DNA of 64,000 nt from Basidiobolus meristosporus CBS 931.73. Its lineage: Eukaryota > Basidiobolomycota > Basidiobolomycetes > Basidiobolales > Basidiobolaceae. Below are positions 42,571 through 53,749 of the stretch, piece after piece. A model generated the notes under the pieces. It ran no database searches, was not told the DNA's origin, and saw nothing but the letters and a program-made list of their open reading frames with translations. The position numbers were made by a program, and so were the translations under genes. The DNA lies in NCBI GenBank assembly GCA_002104905.1, contig MCFE01000217.1, positions 1 through 64,000 on the forward strand. Direction: 5' to 3'. Within the stretch, counting starts at the first letter, position 1; every line of letters starts with the position of its first letter.

Positions 42571-44392
42571 CATCAGATGATGACAAAAATTTGATCTCAA
42601 GTCCACCAATTGTCAGGATTGAATCAGAGCAAAACAATGAGAATTTTCTCACTCCAGCGGACTCTACAACCGTGGTTCAGCCAGAATCAGTGCCCAGGAA
42701 TATCCCAGAAGTGATCATTCCAGTATTAAATGCCTGGAGATCCAATCAGACAAGAAATAGCCCAAATTGCTATATCAATGAGGGTACAAACTTAGCCTAT
42801 GCCTATTTGGTCCATATTGATGAACCCCAGACTGTAAAAGAGGCCCTAAATAGCCCTCAGACAAAGTTTTGGAGATCTGCAATGACTGAGGAATATCAGG
42901 CCTGATGGAAAATCAAACTTGGGACTTAGTCAAATTGCCAATCATCCAAAAATCAATTGGATGCATATGGGTCTTCAAGACAAAATACAAGACTGACGGT
43001 ACAATTGAAAGATACAAAGCAAGACTTGTAGCCAAAGGATACTTGCAAACAAAAGGACTTGACTATACTGAAACCTTTGCACCGGTAGCCAAGTTTAATT
43101 CCATCAGATTAATATTGGCTATTGCAGCCAAATATGAGTTTTTTATTCATCAAATGGATGTAAAAGCTGCATTTTTGAATGGGGAACTTGATGAGGACGT
43201 GTATATGGACCAGCCTGATGGGTATGCTGACCAAGATAACCCCTATTTGGTCTTCAAGCTTAAAAAGTCACTAAATGGTCTCAAACAATCACCAAGAGGC
43301 TGGAATTGCAAGATAGATTCTTATTTGGAATCTTTGAGTTTCAAAAGAAGTAATGCTGACTATAGTATATACTATAAGCCAGATAGAGAAAATCCAGATC
43401 TGTTAGCTCTATATGTGGATGATCTTATTATAGCTGCTAATAACCTAGAAACATTGGAAGAAACTAAATCCAGCCTATCTAAGGAGTTCAAGATGTCTGA
43501 TTTAGGAGAACTTAGTTACTACTTGGGGATTAAGTTCTCCATAGACAGAAGTACCCAGACTATCACCCTAAGCCAATTCAAGTATATTCAAGATATACTA
43601 AAGAAGTACCAAATGGAAGACTGTAAACCAGCTGCTACCCCAATGGAGACAAACCTTAACTTGGTCAAAACTCAAGCAAATCAAGAGAGCTTGATGCCAT
43701 CTGAAAGCCCTGACTTTCCTTATCAATCTATGGTTAGCAATCTGAAGTATATCATGCTTTGAACACGTCCAGATATCTCATATTCAGTGGGAGTTGTCAG
43801 CCAACATAATCAGAACTATGGATCTGATCATATTGCAGCAGTTAAGCGGATTTTTAGATCCCTAAAAGGAACTGCTGATATCTGCTTAAGATACACTTAT
43901 AAGGACTCAGAACAAGATCTTGTGGGATACTCTGATGCAGATTGGGGACAAAATTTAGAAGACAGAAGATTCACCACAGGATACACCTTTCTTTTCTGTA
44001 AAGGAGCAATTTCATGGAATTCAAGAAAGCAACCAACCATAGCGCTTTCCACCACAGAGGCAGAGTATATGGCAGCCTGTGAAGTTACAAAAGAAGCAAT
44101 GTGGTTAAGAAAGCTGTTTACAGATTTAGGCCTATGTCAAAAAACACCTATTACTTGCTTTCAAGATAATCAAGGATGTATAGAATTAGGTAGAAATCCA
44201 ACTTTTCATGCTAGAACCAAGCACATAGATATTAGACATCATTTCATATGTGAAGCTATAGAGAATAACTTAGTTAGCTTAGTTTACTGTCCTACAGATG
44301 AAATGATTGCAGACATATTTACCAAACTATTAGCTAGAGACAAGTTTGAATATCTTAGGTCAAAATTAAAACTAGTCAGTATGAACATTTAG
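42531..44392 (+). pseudogene. Provirus A reverse transcriptase and RNase H, broken
   Basis: Begins in a linker frame (42531-42903). A one-base loss relative to provirus B (CAGGCCTGATGG against CAGGCCCTGATGG) stops it. Reverse transcriptase resumes at 42905 with HQMDVKAAFLNGELDEDVYM and the catalytic box LYVDDLII. A TGA at 43760, where B has GGA, interrupts before RNase H. RNase H (43787-44392) keeps GYSDADWG, STTEAEYMA, DNQGCIEL and HIDIRHHF. Confidence 0.9.
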
Positions 44393-44403
44393 CTGAGTGG
44401 GAG

Positions 44404-44752
44404 TGTTGTAAAAATTTGTATTTCCACCTAAATAATCACCTAACTTAGTCACTTAGAGCAGTACCCTCAAATCCTAGAGAATACTGACCAAATTCCTTGT
44501 TGGGATTTACTTAGAATATTTTCACCAAGATACCTGGTACCCAGAACATGAAAATTCTCAAAGCTGTCCAAACAGCCCCAAACATTGCACACATGTTCTT
44601 GGGACCTTCCTTAGCCTATTCTACGTGTTTGTAATGCCAAGATTAGGTAAAAGTATAAATACTACTTTTACATTCAGTAAATCATTAAGTGAAAACCACA
44701 TAATCTACTTGTTCTCCCAATCACTTCCAATATCTCCAAGACTCTTACAACA
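44404..44752 (+). repeat. 3' LTR of provirus A (349 bp)
   Basis: Full-length LTR with TGTTGTAA...TTACAACA ends. It contains a TATA box (TATAAAT at 44654-44660). Confidence 0.92.
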
Positions 44753-46764
44753 ATTTGGAACCTGTTGCTGAACACTCTGGGATATGGAAGTCTATTGGAG
44801 CTTCTGAACCTAGTATTCCAAGCTTGCACTAAGTCATTAATACCCATTGCAAGGTAATTCTCCATTGCTGTCAGCTGGGAATGAAGGCTTCCAGGACTTT
44901 TGTTACCATGGATGATGGGATGAAGCCTAGTAGGGCAATAGTTCCTGCAATAGCAGAGAAGCTTAACAAGGGATCTGCTATAGAAGATTGGGTATATTGT
45001 CCATAGGACTTGGTATAGATCCCCTCTAATGTGTTCAAAGCAAATCCAGTGGTAGTGCTGCAATTGATGAGAAAAGACTATCCAGATGAGTAAGTCATAT
45101 TAATGTTGGTGGGTGATTGGCCTGAGGTGATGTGAATTGATTTGGCATAATCAGATTTATTTATCTGATTTTGCATGCATTACAATTAAATCTCCATCAA
45201 TTGCCATGTATCCCATTGTTATGTTGCAAAGATGATCTTCAAACAACAGCTTGGTATCTTTATTGATGCTTTACTCACAAGTCCATAATCAAATAGGAAA
45301 TCTGCAATCAATGTGATCCAATCCATGTCAATGCAATCCAAGATGCATCATGCATAATATATGGAAATCCAACAATCACATTAGTTTTCATATATATTGT
45401 ATATATGACCAGGTTGATGCCAATATAATACTATATAAGTATCCAAATCTGTCACTATGGTCCCTATGTCAAGTCTCAACTCATATTTAGTACAACCCAG
45501 ATAAAACCCAACCCCCAGCTCACCGGCAGGTCTGGACTGGAAAAGTCAATGTTGGATCCATTCCAGTTGTTGCCAAATGATTTCAGTATGGCCCAAGTGT
45601 CTATGATGAGCCTTTGTACAGATATTTGGGCACTACTCATTAATCTAGCAGAACTAGATACCTTAGAGAGTAGACAAAGATGGAAGAATTTGAGAAGAGA
45701 GCTGTGGTGTGAGCTTTACATTGAGATGCCAGTAGATGTATGTAAGAAGATATTTAACAAGAAAAGTATTGTAATCAAGAATGAGCTGAGAGTGAGGGGA
45801 TTTGACAAGCACAGGAACAATTTTGTGCGCAATTTGCCCAGTACTGACTGGGTGTGTCTGTTTGTGTCCCAACTCTTGGAACCCATGAGATTTTGAATGA
45901 GTTATTGCCTCAGATGACAAATGTACTATGTGATATATTAGTAGGGCTAAGTGGCTTTCAAGAGCAATATACACAGGACTCATCCAGGCAACAGTTCCAA
46001 GGTAGCAGACTGAGGGTAAGTGAATGCCTTAAGGATTCTGAGGTGAGCTTCAAGAAGAAGAATACAGACTGCAAGCAATAGTGTCCACATTGCACCAGCA
46101 TCCCTTGCTGGATTCCTGACCATCCCTTGCAACTTCAGCACACCAGTGCATGTCAGTCCAAACCATGCCAACACCCTTCATAAGAGGGGTGCACATTGAG
46201 TCAACATCCCTTGGGTTAATGCACACTATTCAGAGCAAAACTTCCCATAATTGCCAAGCTGCTCATTAAAACACTGGAGCAGGCCAAGTAGTGTCAACAA
46301 GCAGCATCACACCCTGCCAAGGGCCATCTAATGCATCAAGTTGCACCTGTACATGCTGTTACACCTGACTGATGATTACCCACATGAAGTGCCTACACCA
46401 CCAGAGCCTTTTGCAAGTAAAAGAACATGTCAGCACATGCCACTTCAGGCTGGTTCAGTAGCATCATCCAGAGCAATTCAGTGCAGCCAAGCTGCAGCTT
46501 TGCACTCATCAACTAGGAGGCAATATACTGACTGCAAATACACAAGTAGCCAAGATGATAGTCAACAAGGATGTAGTTTAGGTGCACAAAGTAATTATTA
46601 CCAAATGCATCAGTAGTCATCCCTGTGAGAAAAAACCTAGGAGAAGATGATGCAACTGCATTGAACTGCCATTATTTGTCAGGATTCAAACAACGCATTT
46701 TTTTTACAATTGGCAGTGGGCCATTGCAAACCAGTGATCACTAAGTTTTTGATACAAGTAATTC
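44753..46764 (+). other. AT-rich DNA between the two proviruses with an unrecognised frame
   Basis: Contains an open frame at 45549-45896 (115 codons; strings such as RRELWCELYIEMPVDVC) and another at 46341-46616. A possible coding-like stretch near 44880-45090 contains stops. I recognise none of these proteins. The CpG-poor composition and the setting suggest decayed mobile DNA, but no terminal repeats were found. Confidence 0.35.
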
Positions 46765-47114
46765 TGTTGTAAGAGTCTTGGAGATATTGGAAGTGATTGG
46801 GGGGACAAGTAGATTATGTGGTTTTTGCTTATTGATTTATTGAATGAAAAAGTAGTATTTATACTTTTACCTGGTCTTGGCATTACCAGCACGTAGAATA
46901 GGTTAAGGAAGGTCCCAAGAGCATGTGTGCAAAGTTTGGGGCTGTTTGGACAACTTTGAAAATTTTCATGTTCTGGGTACCAGGTATTTTGGTGAAAATA
47001 TTCTAAGTAAATCCCAACAAGGAATTTTGGTCAGTTTTCTCTAGGATTTCAAGGTGAGGATCTAAGTGACTAAGTTAGGTGAATATTTAGGTGGAAATAC
47101 AAATTTTTACAACA
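46765..47114 (-). repeat. 3' LTR of provirus B (350 bp)
   Basis: In plus orientation it runs TGTTGTAAGAGTCTTGG to TTTTTACAACA. On the minus strand it keeps the TATAAATAC box (plus GTATTTATAC near 46854). Confidence 0.92.
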
Positions 47115-47125
47115 TACCCACTCAG

Positions 47126-48828
47126 CTAAATGTTCATACTGACTAGTTTTAATTTTGACCTAAGATATTCAAACTTGTCTCTAGCTAATAGTTTAGTAAA
47201 TATGTCTGCAATCATTTCATCTGTAGGACAGTAAACTAAGCTAACTAAGTTATTCTCTATAGCTTCACGTATGAAATGATGTCTAATATCTATGTGCTTG
47301 GTTCTAGCATGAAAAGTTGGATTTCTACCTAATTCTATACATCCTTGATTATCTTGAAAGCAAGTAATAGGCGTTTTTTGACATAGGCCTAAATCTGTAA
47401 ACAGCTTTCTTAACCACATTGCTTCTTTTGTAGCTTCACAGGCTACCATATACTCTGCCTCTGTGGTGGAAAGCGCTATGGTTGGTTGCTTTCTTGAATT
47501 CCATGAAATTGCTCCTTTACAGTAAAGAAAGGTGTATCCTGTGGTGGATCTTCTGTCTTCTAAATTTTGTCCCCAATCTGCATCAGAATATCCCACAAGA
47601 TCCTGTTCTGAATCCTTATAAGTGTATCTTAAGCAGATATCAGCAGTTCCTTTTAGGTATCTAAAAATCCGCTTAACTGCTGCAATATGATCAGATCCAT
47701 AGTTCTGATTATGTTGGCTGACAGCTCCCACTGAATATGAGATATCTAGACATGTTCCAAGCATAATATACATCAGACTGCCGACCATAGACTGATAAGG
47801 AAAGTCAGGGCTTTCAGATGGCACCAAGCTCTCTTGATTTGGTTGAGTTTTGACCAAGTTAAGGTTTGTCTCTATTGGGGTAGCTGCCAGTTTACAGTCT
47901 TCCATTTGGTACTTCTTTAGTATATCTTGAATATACTTGAATTGGCTTAGGGTGGTAGTCTGGGTACTTCTGTCTATGGAGAACTTAATCTACAAGTAGT
48001 AACCAAGCTCTCCTAGATTAGACCTCTTGAACTCTTTCGATAGGCTGGATTTAGTCTCTTCCAATTTTGCTAGGTTATTGGCAGCTATAATAAGATCATC
48101 CACATATAGAGCTAATAGAACTGGATTTTCTCTATCTGGCTTATAGTATATGCAATAGTCAGCATTACTCCTTTCAAAACTCAAAGATTCCAAATAAGAA
48201 TCTATCTTGCAATTCCAGGCTCTTGGTGATTGTTTGAGACCGTATAGTGACTTTTTCAGCTTGCAGTCCAAATGGGGGTTATCTTGGTCAACAAACTCAT
48301 CAGGCTGGTCCATATACATGTCCTCATCAAGCTCTCCATACAAAAATGCAGTTTTTACCTCCACTTGATGTATAAAAAACTTGTATTGGCTGCAATAGCC
48401 AATATCAATTGGATGAAACTAAACTTGACTACCAGTGCAAAGGTCTCGGTATAGTCAAGTCCTTTGGTTTGAGAGTATCCTTTGGCTACAAATCTTGCTT
48501 AGTATCTTTCAATTGTACCATCAGCCTTGTATTTTGTCTTGAAGACCCATATGCATCCAATTGATTTTTGGATGATTGGCAATTTGACTAAGTCCCAAGT
48601 TTGATTTTCCATCAGGGCCTGATATTCCTCAGTCATTGCAGATCTCCAAAACATTGTCTGAGGGCTATTTAGGGCCACTTTTACAGTCTGGGGCTCATAA
48701 ATATGGACTGAATAGGCATAGGCTAAGTTTGTACCCTCTTTGATGTAGTAATTTGGGCTATTTCTTGTCCAATTGAATCTCCGGGCATTTGATACTGGAA
48801 TGATCACTTCTGAGATATTTCTGGGCAC
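47126..48828 (-). pseudogene. Provirus B reverse transcriptase and RNase H, broken
   Basis: Read on the minus strand. The linker and RT start at 48828-48499 (WDLVKLPIIQKSIGCIWVFK). The central RT (48364-47990) has [19 protein letters not shown] and LYVDDLIIA. RT C-terminus plus RNase H (47905-47126) is a 259-codon open stretch with GYSDADWG, STTEAEYMV, DNQGCIEL and HIDIRHHF. Stops and shifts separate the three segments. Confidence 0.9.
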
Positions 48829-48959
48829 TGATTCTGGCTGACCATGGTTGTAGAGTCCTCTGGAGTGAAAAATCTTTCATTGTTTTGCTCTGATTTAATC
48901 CTGACAATTGGTGGATTTGAGATCAAATTTTTGTCATCATCTTATGTCATTTTTTGTGA

Positions 48960-51092
48960 AAATTTTGAATTTTCATCAAACAACACATTCCTGGACTTGA
49001 TCAGCTTCTTTGTTTCAGTATTGTAGAGTCTGTATGCTTTACTCTCATTACAGTAGCCCAAAAATATGCATTTTATACATTTTGGCTCAAATTTTGACTG
49101 ATATCTGGCCAGTTTTTTGGCATATGCTGTACACCCAAATATTCATAGATGTTCTGCACTTGGTCTGTATCCATGCCATGCTTCAAATGGAGTAGAATCA
49201 TGAAGTATTCTGTTATAACTCCTATTTTTAAGGTGTACAGCAGTGGCAACTGATTCCACCCAAAAATTATAGGATAATTTTTGATCATGGATCATAGATC
49301 TTGCCATATCAATTATTGATCCGTTAGCTTGTTCTGCTACTCCATTTTGCTGTGGGGAGTATGGTACAGTAGTCTCTTGCTTTATCCCATGAATTTTGCA
49401 GAAGTGGATGAAGAGTTTTGAGGTATATTCTCTACCATTGTCAGAGTGAATTTCTTGATTTTTTCACCAGCTTCTCTCTCCACCATGGCTTTAAACTCCC
49501 TGAACCTAGACAGAGCTTCTTCCTTTCTCTCCATGAAGTAGACTCATGTGTATCTTGTATTATCATCAATAAAAGTAATTAAATACTTCATCCTGTCTAA
49601 GGATAAATTTTACATAGGTCCACATCAATCTGAGTGAATTAGATCTAATTTTTTCTTAGTTTTAATTAATCCAGAGCTCTTGAACGGTTGTCTGGCTTGT
49701 TTCCCATATATGCAGGCTTCACAGTGCTCCAAATTAGATGGGGGATCAATTTTCACTCCAGAAATTAGCTGATCTTTAATCATTTTACGCAAATAATCCA
49801 AGTTGATGTGTCCAAATCACCTGTGTCAAAGCATTGATGTTTCTTCATTTAAGTTACTTATATTGGCTTCCATATATGATGGAATATAAGTCAACTTGTA
49901 TAGATTATGATCTCTGATGCCCAAAGCAATATGGGCACCATTTTGATCAGTGATCCTGCATCCAGGATTGTCAAAACTGAGGCTGAGTCCTTCTGCTGTG
50001 GCCTTGCTTACAGAGAGTAGGTTCTTGGCTATTTCTGGTACATAGTGTACTTCTTTAAAGGTCAGTGTATGGCTTCCTTCACTGGTTCTAAGGTTTACTT
50101 GGACGGTTCCTTCTCCCACTGCATCAAGTGCTCTATTGTCAACCATGAAAACCTTCTTAATTGGAATTTCTTGATATTGGGTAAAAAGTTCTTTTTGGTG
50201 TGTAAAGTGTTGCAAAGCTCCAGAGTCAATACACCACATCTGAGAATCCTTGTTTGTGGTTATATTTAGTGCAGATATGAATAGTCTATCTTAAGTTGTT
50301 GCAGCATTTCCATATTCAGGCTTCTTTGCTGATTATCTTTCTTTTTGAGACACCGGTCTGATGTGTGTCCTTTCCTTTTGGAGTAGTTACACAACAGGTC
50401 ACTGTTGCATTTGTAGGATCTTGGGTACCTCCTTTGTTGGTTATCATTGCTTATTAAAGCATTTTCTTCTTCCTTCTTATTGGCGCTTGATTTTCTTAAT
50501 TCTTCATCCAGGAGCCTTCCATATACGTAATTTAAGGTCAAATCTTCAGTTCTGGACTCTAGGGCTGATTCAAGGCCCTGGAACCTGTCTGTCAGGCAAT
50601 TCAGGATGGTAACTATCACATCCTCATCAGTAGTTGGTACGCCCACAAATTTCATCTCATCTACCAGCAGGGTAATTCTGTTAATTAGATTTTTCATTTC
50701 TTCTCCTGGCAGCATCTTTGTAGCAAAGAATTTTTGTCTCAGATACATTTTCTTAGCAGCTGAACATGACTGCTAGGTGTCTTCTAATGCTTTCCAGGCA
50801 TTCTTTGCCGTTCTTACTCTTGAGCATTGAATTAGCAATTTGTCTTTAACATTAAGGCAAATGCAGTTGAAGACACTTAGTTCTTTCTTCTGGTACTTTA
50901 AGGCTTCCTCTCCCATGTTTTTAGGAGGCATTCTTCTCCCATGACAATATCCCAAAGGCCTCTTTCTTGTATCAGCATCTTCATCTTCACCTTCCATACT
51001 TGGTAGTTAAATCCATCCAACTGTTCAGCAGAGGGAAAGATTCCTGTAATAGCAGTAGTAGACATTGCAGAGAGTGACAGTGCAGGGCTCAT
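48960..51092 (-). pseudogene. Provirus B gag-protease-integrase, broken
   Basis: Gag begins near 51062 (MSTTAITGIFPSAEQLDGF) and breaks into frames at 51092-50898, 50997-50773 and 50748-50266. Its zinc knuckle reads CNYSKRKGHTSDRC, so the second cysteine is lost. A single-base loss at the gag/protease junction (CAGCAAAGAAG against CAGCAAAAGAAG in A) shifts the frame. Protease and integrase start at 50239 (CIDSGALQHF), followed by CEAC, the DDE region and the integrase C-terminus missing in A, with several stops. Confidence 0.88.
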
Positions 51093-51096
51093 AACC
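51080..51096 (-). other. Primer-binding site of provirus B
   Basis: Next to the 5' LTR, the plus strand reads GTGCAGGGCTCATAACC. This matches the anticodon arm of fungal initiator tRNA-Met (GCGCAGGGCUCAUAACC in yeast) at 16 of 17 positions. It is a longer match than in provirus A. Confidence 0.82.
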
Positions 51097-51443
51097 TGTT
51101 GTAAGAGTCATGGAGATATTGGAAGTGATTGGGAGGACAAGTAGATTATGCGGTTTGCACTTAATGATTTATTGAATGTAATAGTATTTAGGCTTTTACC
51201 TGGTCTTGGCATTACAAACATATAGAATAGGTTAAGTAAGGTCCCAAGAGGATGTGTGCAAAATTCTGGGCTGTTTGGACAACTTGGAGAATTTTCATGT
51301 TCTGGGTACCTGGTATTTTGGTGAAAATATTCTAAGTAAATCCCAACAAGGAATTTTGGTCAGTACTCTCTAGGATTTGAAGGTAATGATCTAAGTGACT
51401 AAGTTAGGTGAATATTTAGGTGGAAATACAAATATTTACAACA
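51097..51443 (-). repeat. 5' LTR of provirus B (347 bp), TATA box mutated
   Basis: In plus orientation it runs TGTTGTAAGAGTCATGG to ATATTTACAACA. Where the other LTRs read GTATTTATACTTTT it reads GTATTTAGGCTTTT, so the minus-strand TATAAATAC has become CCTAAATAC. Confidence 0.9.
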
Positions 51444-51599
51444 ATTTCAAGGTTGTCTCTCATTTGCAGGAGAATCCACTCAAATCAACACCCCGCATAT
51501 ATATACATCATCTGTAACACCAGTGCAGCTATTTGATCTGCTTTGCACCTAACCAATTGGTTGTGTTCTAGCTATGACAACAATACCATACCACCCTTG

Positions 51600-52735
51600 G
51601 CAAAACACTGCAAAAATACTGTTTTGCTTTTTAACTCTATTTGGTGGTAAAATTGGCCATATGTCATTGAGATCCTGTCAAAAGATTATGTACTGAGTCA
51701 TTGGTTCCAAGCTGCTGGTATTATTACAGTCTCCTGACAGGATCTTGATGGCTAATCTGGATTGGAAGCACCTACAGGACCTAATAGCTTTTCATAGAGA
51801 ATGCTCCTACAGATTTTATTCAAGGAGTTTGGGACAGGATTTGACCATCTATACAGTAAGTATAAAGCTGAGTAACATGTTCTCTGTTGCTACTGTATTT
51901 ATTCTTGCCTCCATCTTGCTTGTTGTGTTGAGAATATAGGACCTTATATCTCCTTTTGGGTGTATTCATTGAAGCAGATATGTATATGGACAGGAAGACA
52001 AGTCAGGTTGAGATGATTTTCACATCCCAATCCTCTCATAAATATTACCTTCACATCTGGTATGGATGTGAAGAGCTGGCACATAGAAGACAGCCAGGCA
52101 AAGTTGGAGGGTACTGAGCACTGATGTGCCTATTGAGACACTTATGCCTATGGCATTACAAAGCTAAGCAGCCCCAATGAGTGGGCAATCAGCTAAGTAG
52201 TGGCAAGTTGATTAGATGCAATAAGCAACTAGTTTTTAGCAGCACAACATTACCAAGTTATGCTGGTTTTCTTTTGAGTACAAGCTAATTTCTACATGTT
52301 TCAGTACAAAATTCACATAGACAAGAGCTAGAGTACACCTATGATGGGGACTAGAGTTCAGCAGGCAGAAGGGATGTATGGGCTAAGTACTAAAGGGTTC
52401 TATGCAGATATCAAAGAGGTCTTTGTTGTAAAGATAGTAGCAATCAAGCATAAGTTTGAAAAATATATGGGTTACAAGCAATAGAAGGCACATGGTAACT
52501 CTGCAAGTAGCACACAGAAAAGCTTTAAGTTGTGGTTCATAAGTGCTACAGTTGGAGTAGATGTGCATTTAGAAGAGTTTACCAAGCAGGAGGTAATAGT
52601 TTTTCTGGTTTGAGCTATATGTGAAATACCCATGCTAGTATTAGGTAAGCATATAATAAGGGGTGAATCTACAGTGGAACAAATATTGAGCCCTGTAGTG
52701 TAGTTGTGGTGCCACTCAGCAATAAATGTGGTCAT
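51600..52735 (+). pseudogene. Tnp2 transposase C-terminal fragments (T5)
   Basis: Two plus-strand pieces match the distal part of the relics T1 and T4. 51600-51780 shares TTTTTAACTCTATTTGGTGG and CAGGATCTTGATGGCTAA. 52320-52735 encodes a segment shared with 54571-54359 minus (RVQQAEGMYGL, TKGFYADIKEVF, VAIKHKFEKYMGYKQ). The order differs from T1, so this may be two fragments. Confidence 0.5.
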
Positions 52736-53740
52736 TCCCATATTTTTTACTTCCCTATTTTTCTACTACCCATATTATGACCAAATTCAACTTGTCTGGC
52801 CTGATTGGTATTGCCCCACAAGCCATCTGACTATTACACCTGCTTATTTATTGCATAAGCTATCACTCACAGCTTGTATAATTATTGGGTATAAGTATTT
52901 TCACGTTAGTCAAGTACCCAGAGTAATACTCATAACATAGGACCATAACAATGTCACTTTCCTTAATATTTCATCCCACACATGCCCCCCTATGGATTCA
53001 TGTCTCAAAAGACCCAGACCTTATTAATTAGGTGTGCTGTGCCTCTTAGAACCATCCAGCACCTACCTGGAACACTGTTTGATCACTCTGATGTTATTAG
53101 AATCTCTAATGATTATTTGATCCTTCTAGAATGCCATGATTAGTAACAACTTGGCTGGCTAGAAAGGTATATAAGTAAGACACTCCCTCCACAAAAAACA
53201 TCATCCTTTAATTGGTATTCCAACTTTTTGATTTGGGTGATCACTGCAAGCTGCTGCTACCTAAGCTCCAATACCAGCCCCCAGGACACTCTCAGGAAAC
53301 TGCACTGACAGGCAACTGCCTTTGGAGGCACTACCTGTGAGGAATACTCCAGATAGGTATCATTTACTATATTTAATTCTTTCCCAAGTTTGCTCTTGCA
53401 CAGGCAAAGATGCTCTTCTGTTGTTTTATCTATTGACCACAGCTGCATTCTTGTCAAGTCCCTGCTGGTGAAGTTTATAGTTGCTGACTGTGGAAGCTTT
53501 ACTAAATTGTCATCACAAAGGATACCTAACCCAGCATATACTTTTATAAGGCACTAACTAAGTTTAGAATTGTAGCACAATGGCTCTTCCTTGACAAGCT
53601 TGTGGCTTGATTCCCCTTCACATTAGAGTAGAGCTGAGCACATACTTTTGTTTTACTGCTGAGTGGGGGACTGTAGCTCAATAGTTTCCCTGACAACAAT
53701 CAAGCTTTATTCTCCATCAAGTATTTCTTCATGTAGAGCA
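52736..53740. other. AT-rich DNA with no recognisable feature
   Basis: CpG-poor repeat-block sequence. Short frames at 53257-53457 minus and 52704-52940 plus have no recognisable motif. No LTR or terminal repeat is seen. Confidence 0.35.
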
Positions 53741-53749
53741 ACTGCATAT

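Larger units (their letters stand above)
40377..44752 (+). mobile_element. Ty1/copia retrotransposon, provirus A
   Basis: Complete but dead LTR retrotransposon: 5' LTR, primer-binding site, gag-protease-integrase, reverse transcriptase, RNase H, polypurine tract (AGCTGAGTGGGAG before 44404) and 3' LTR. The domain order, integrase before reverse transcriptase, makes it copia. Flanking 5-mers are ATATG and ATTTG, a target duplication with one mismatch. It is inserted in the Harbinger-like transposase. The coding region has three early stops in gag, an internal deletion and two later breaks. Confidence 0.93.
46765..51443 (-). mobile_element. Ty1/copia retrotransposon, provirus B
   Basis: Same family as provirus A, opposite strand and longer (4,679 bp), because it keeps the integrase-RT linker that A lost. 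LTRs at both ends have TGTTGTAA/TTACAACA-type termini. Flanking 5-mers are AATTC and ATTTC, a target duplication with one mismatch. All reading frames are interrupted. LTR-LTR identity is about 90-92% by eye, so it is not recent. Confidence 0.93.

Noticed and set aside
44674-45063. N-terminal half of the Harbinger transposase on the minus strand to the right of provirus A
   Set aside because: None of the three minus-strand frames shows a helix-turn-helix or other Harbinger N-terminal pattern; part of the longest frame is just LTR sequence.
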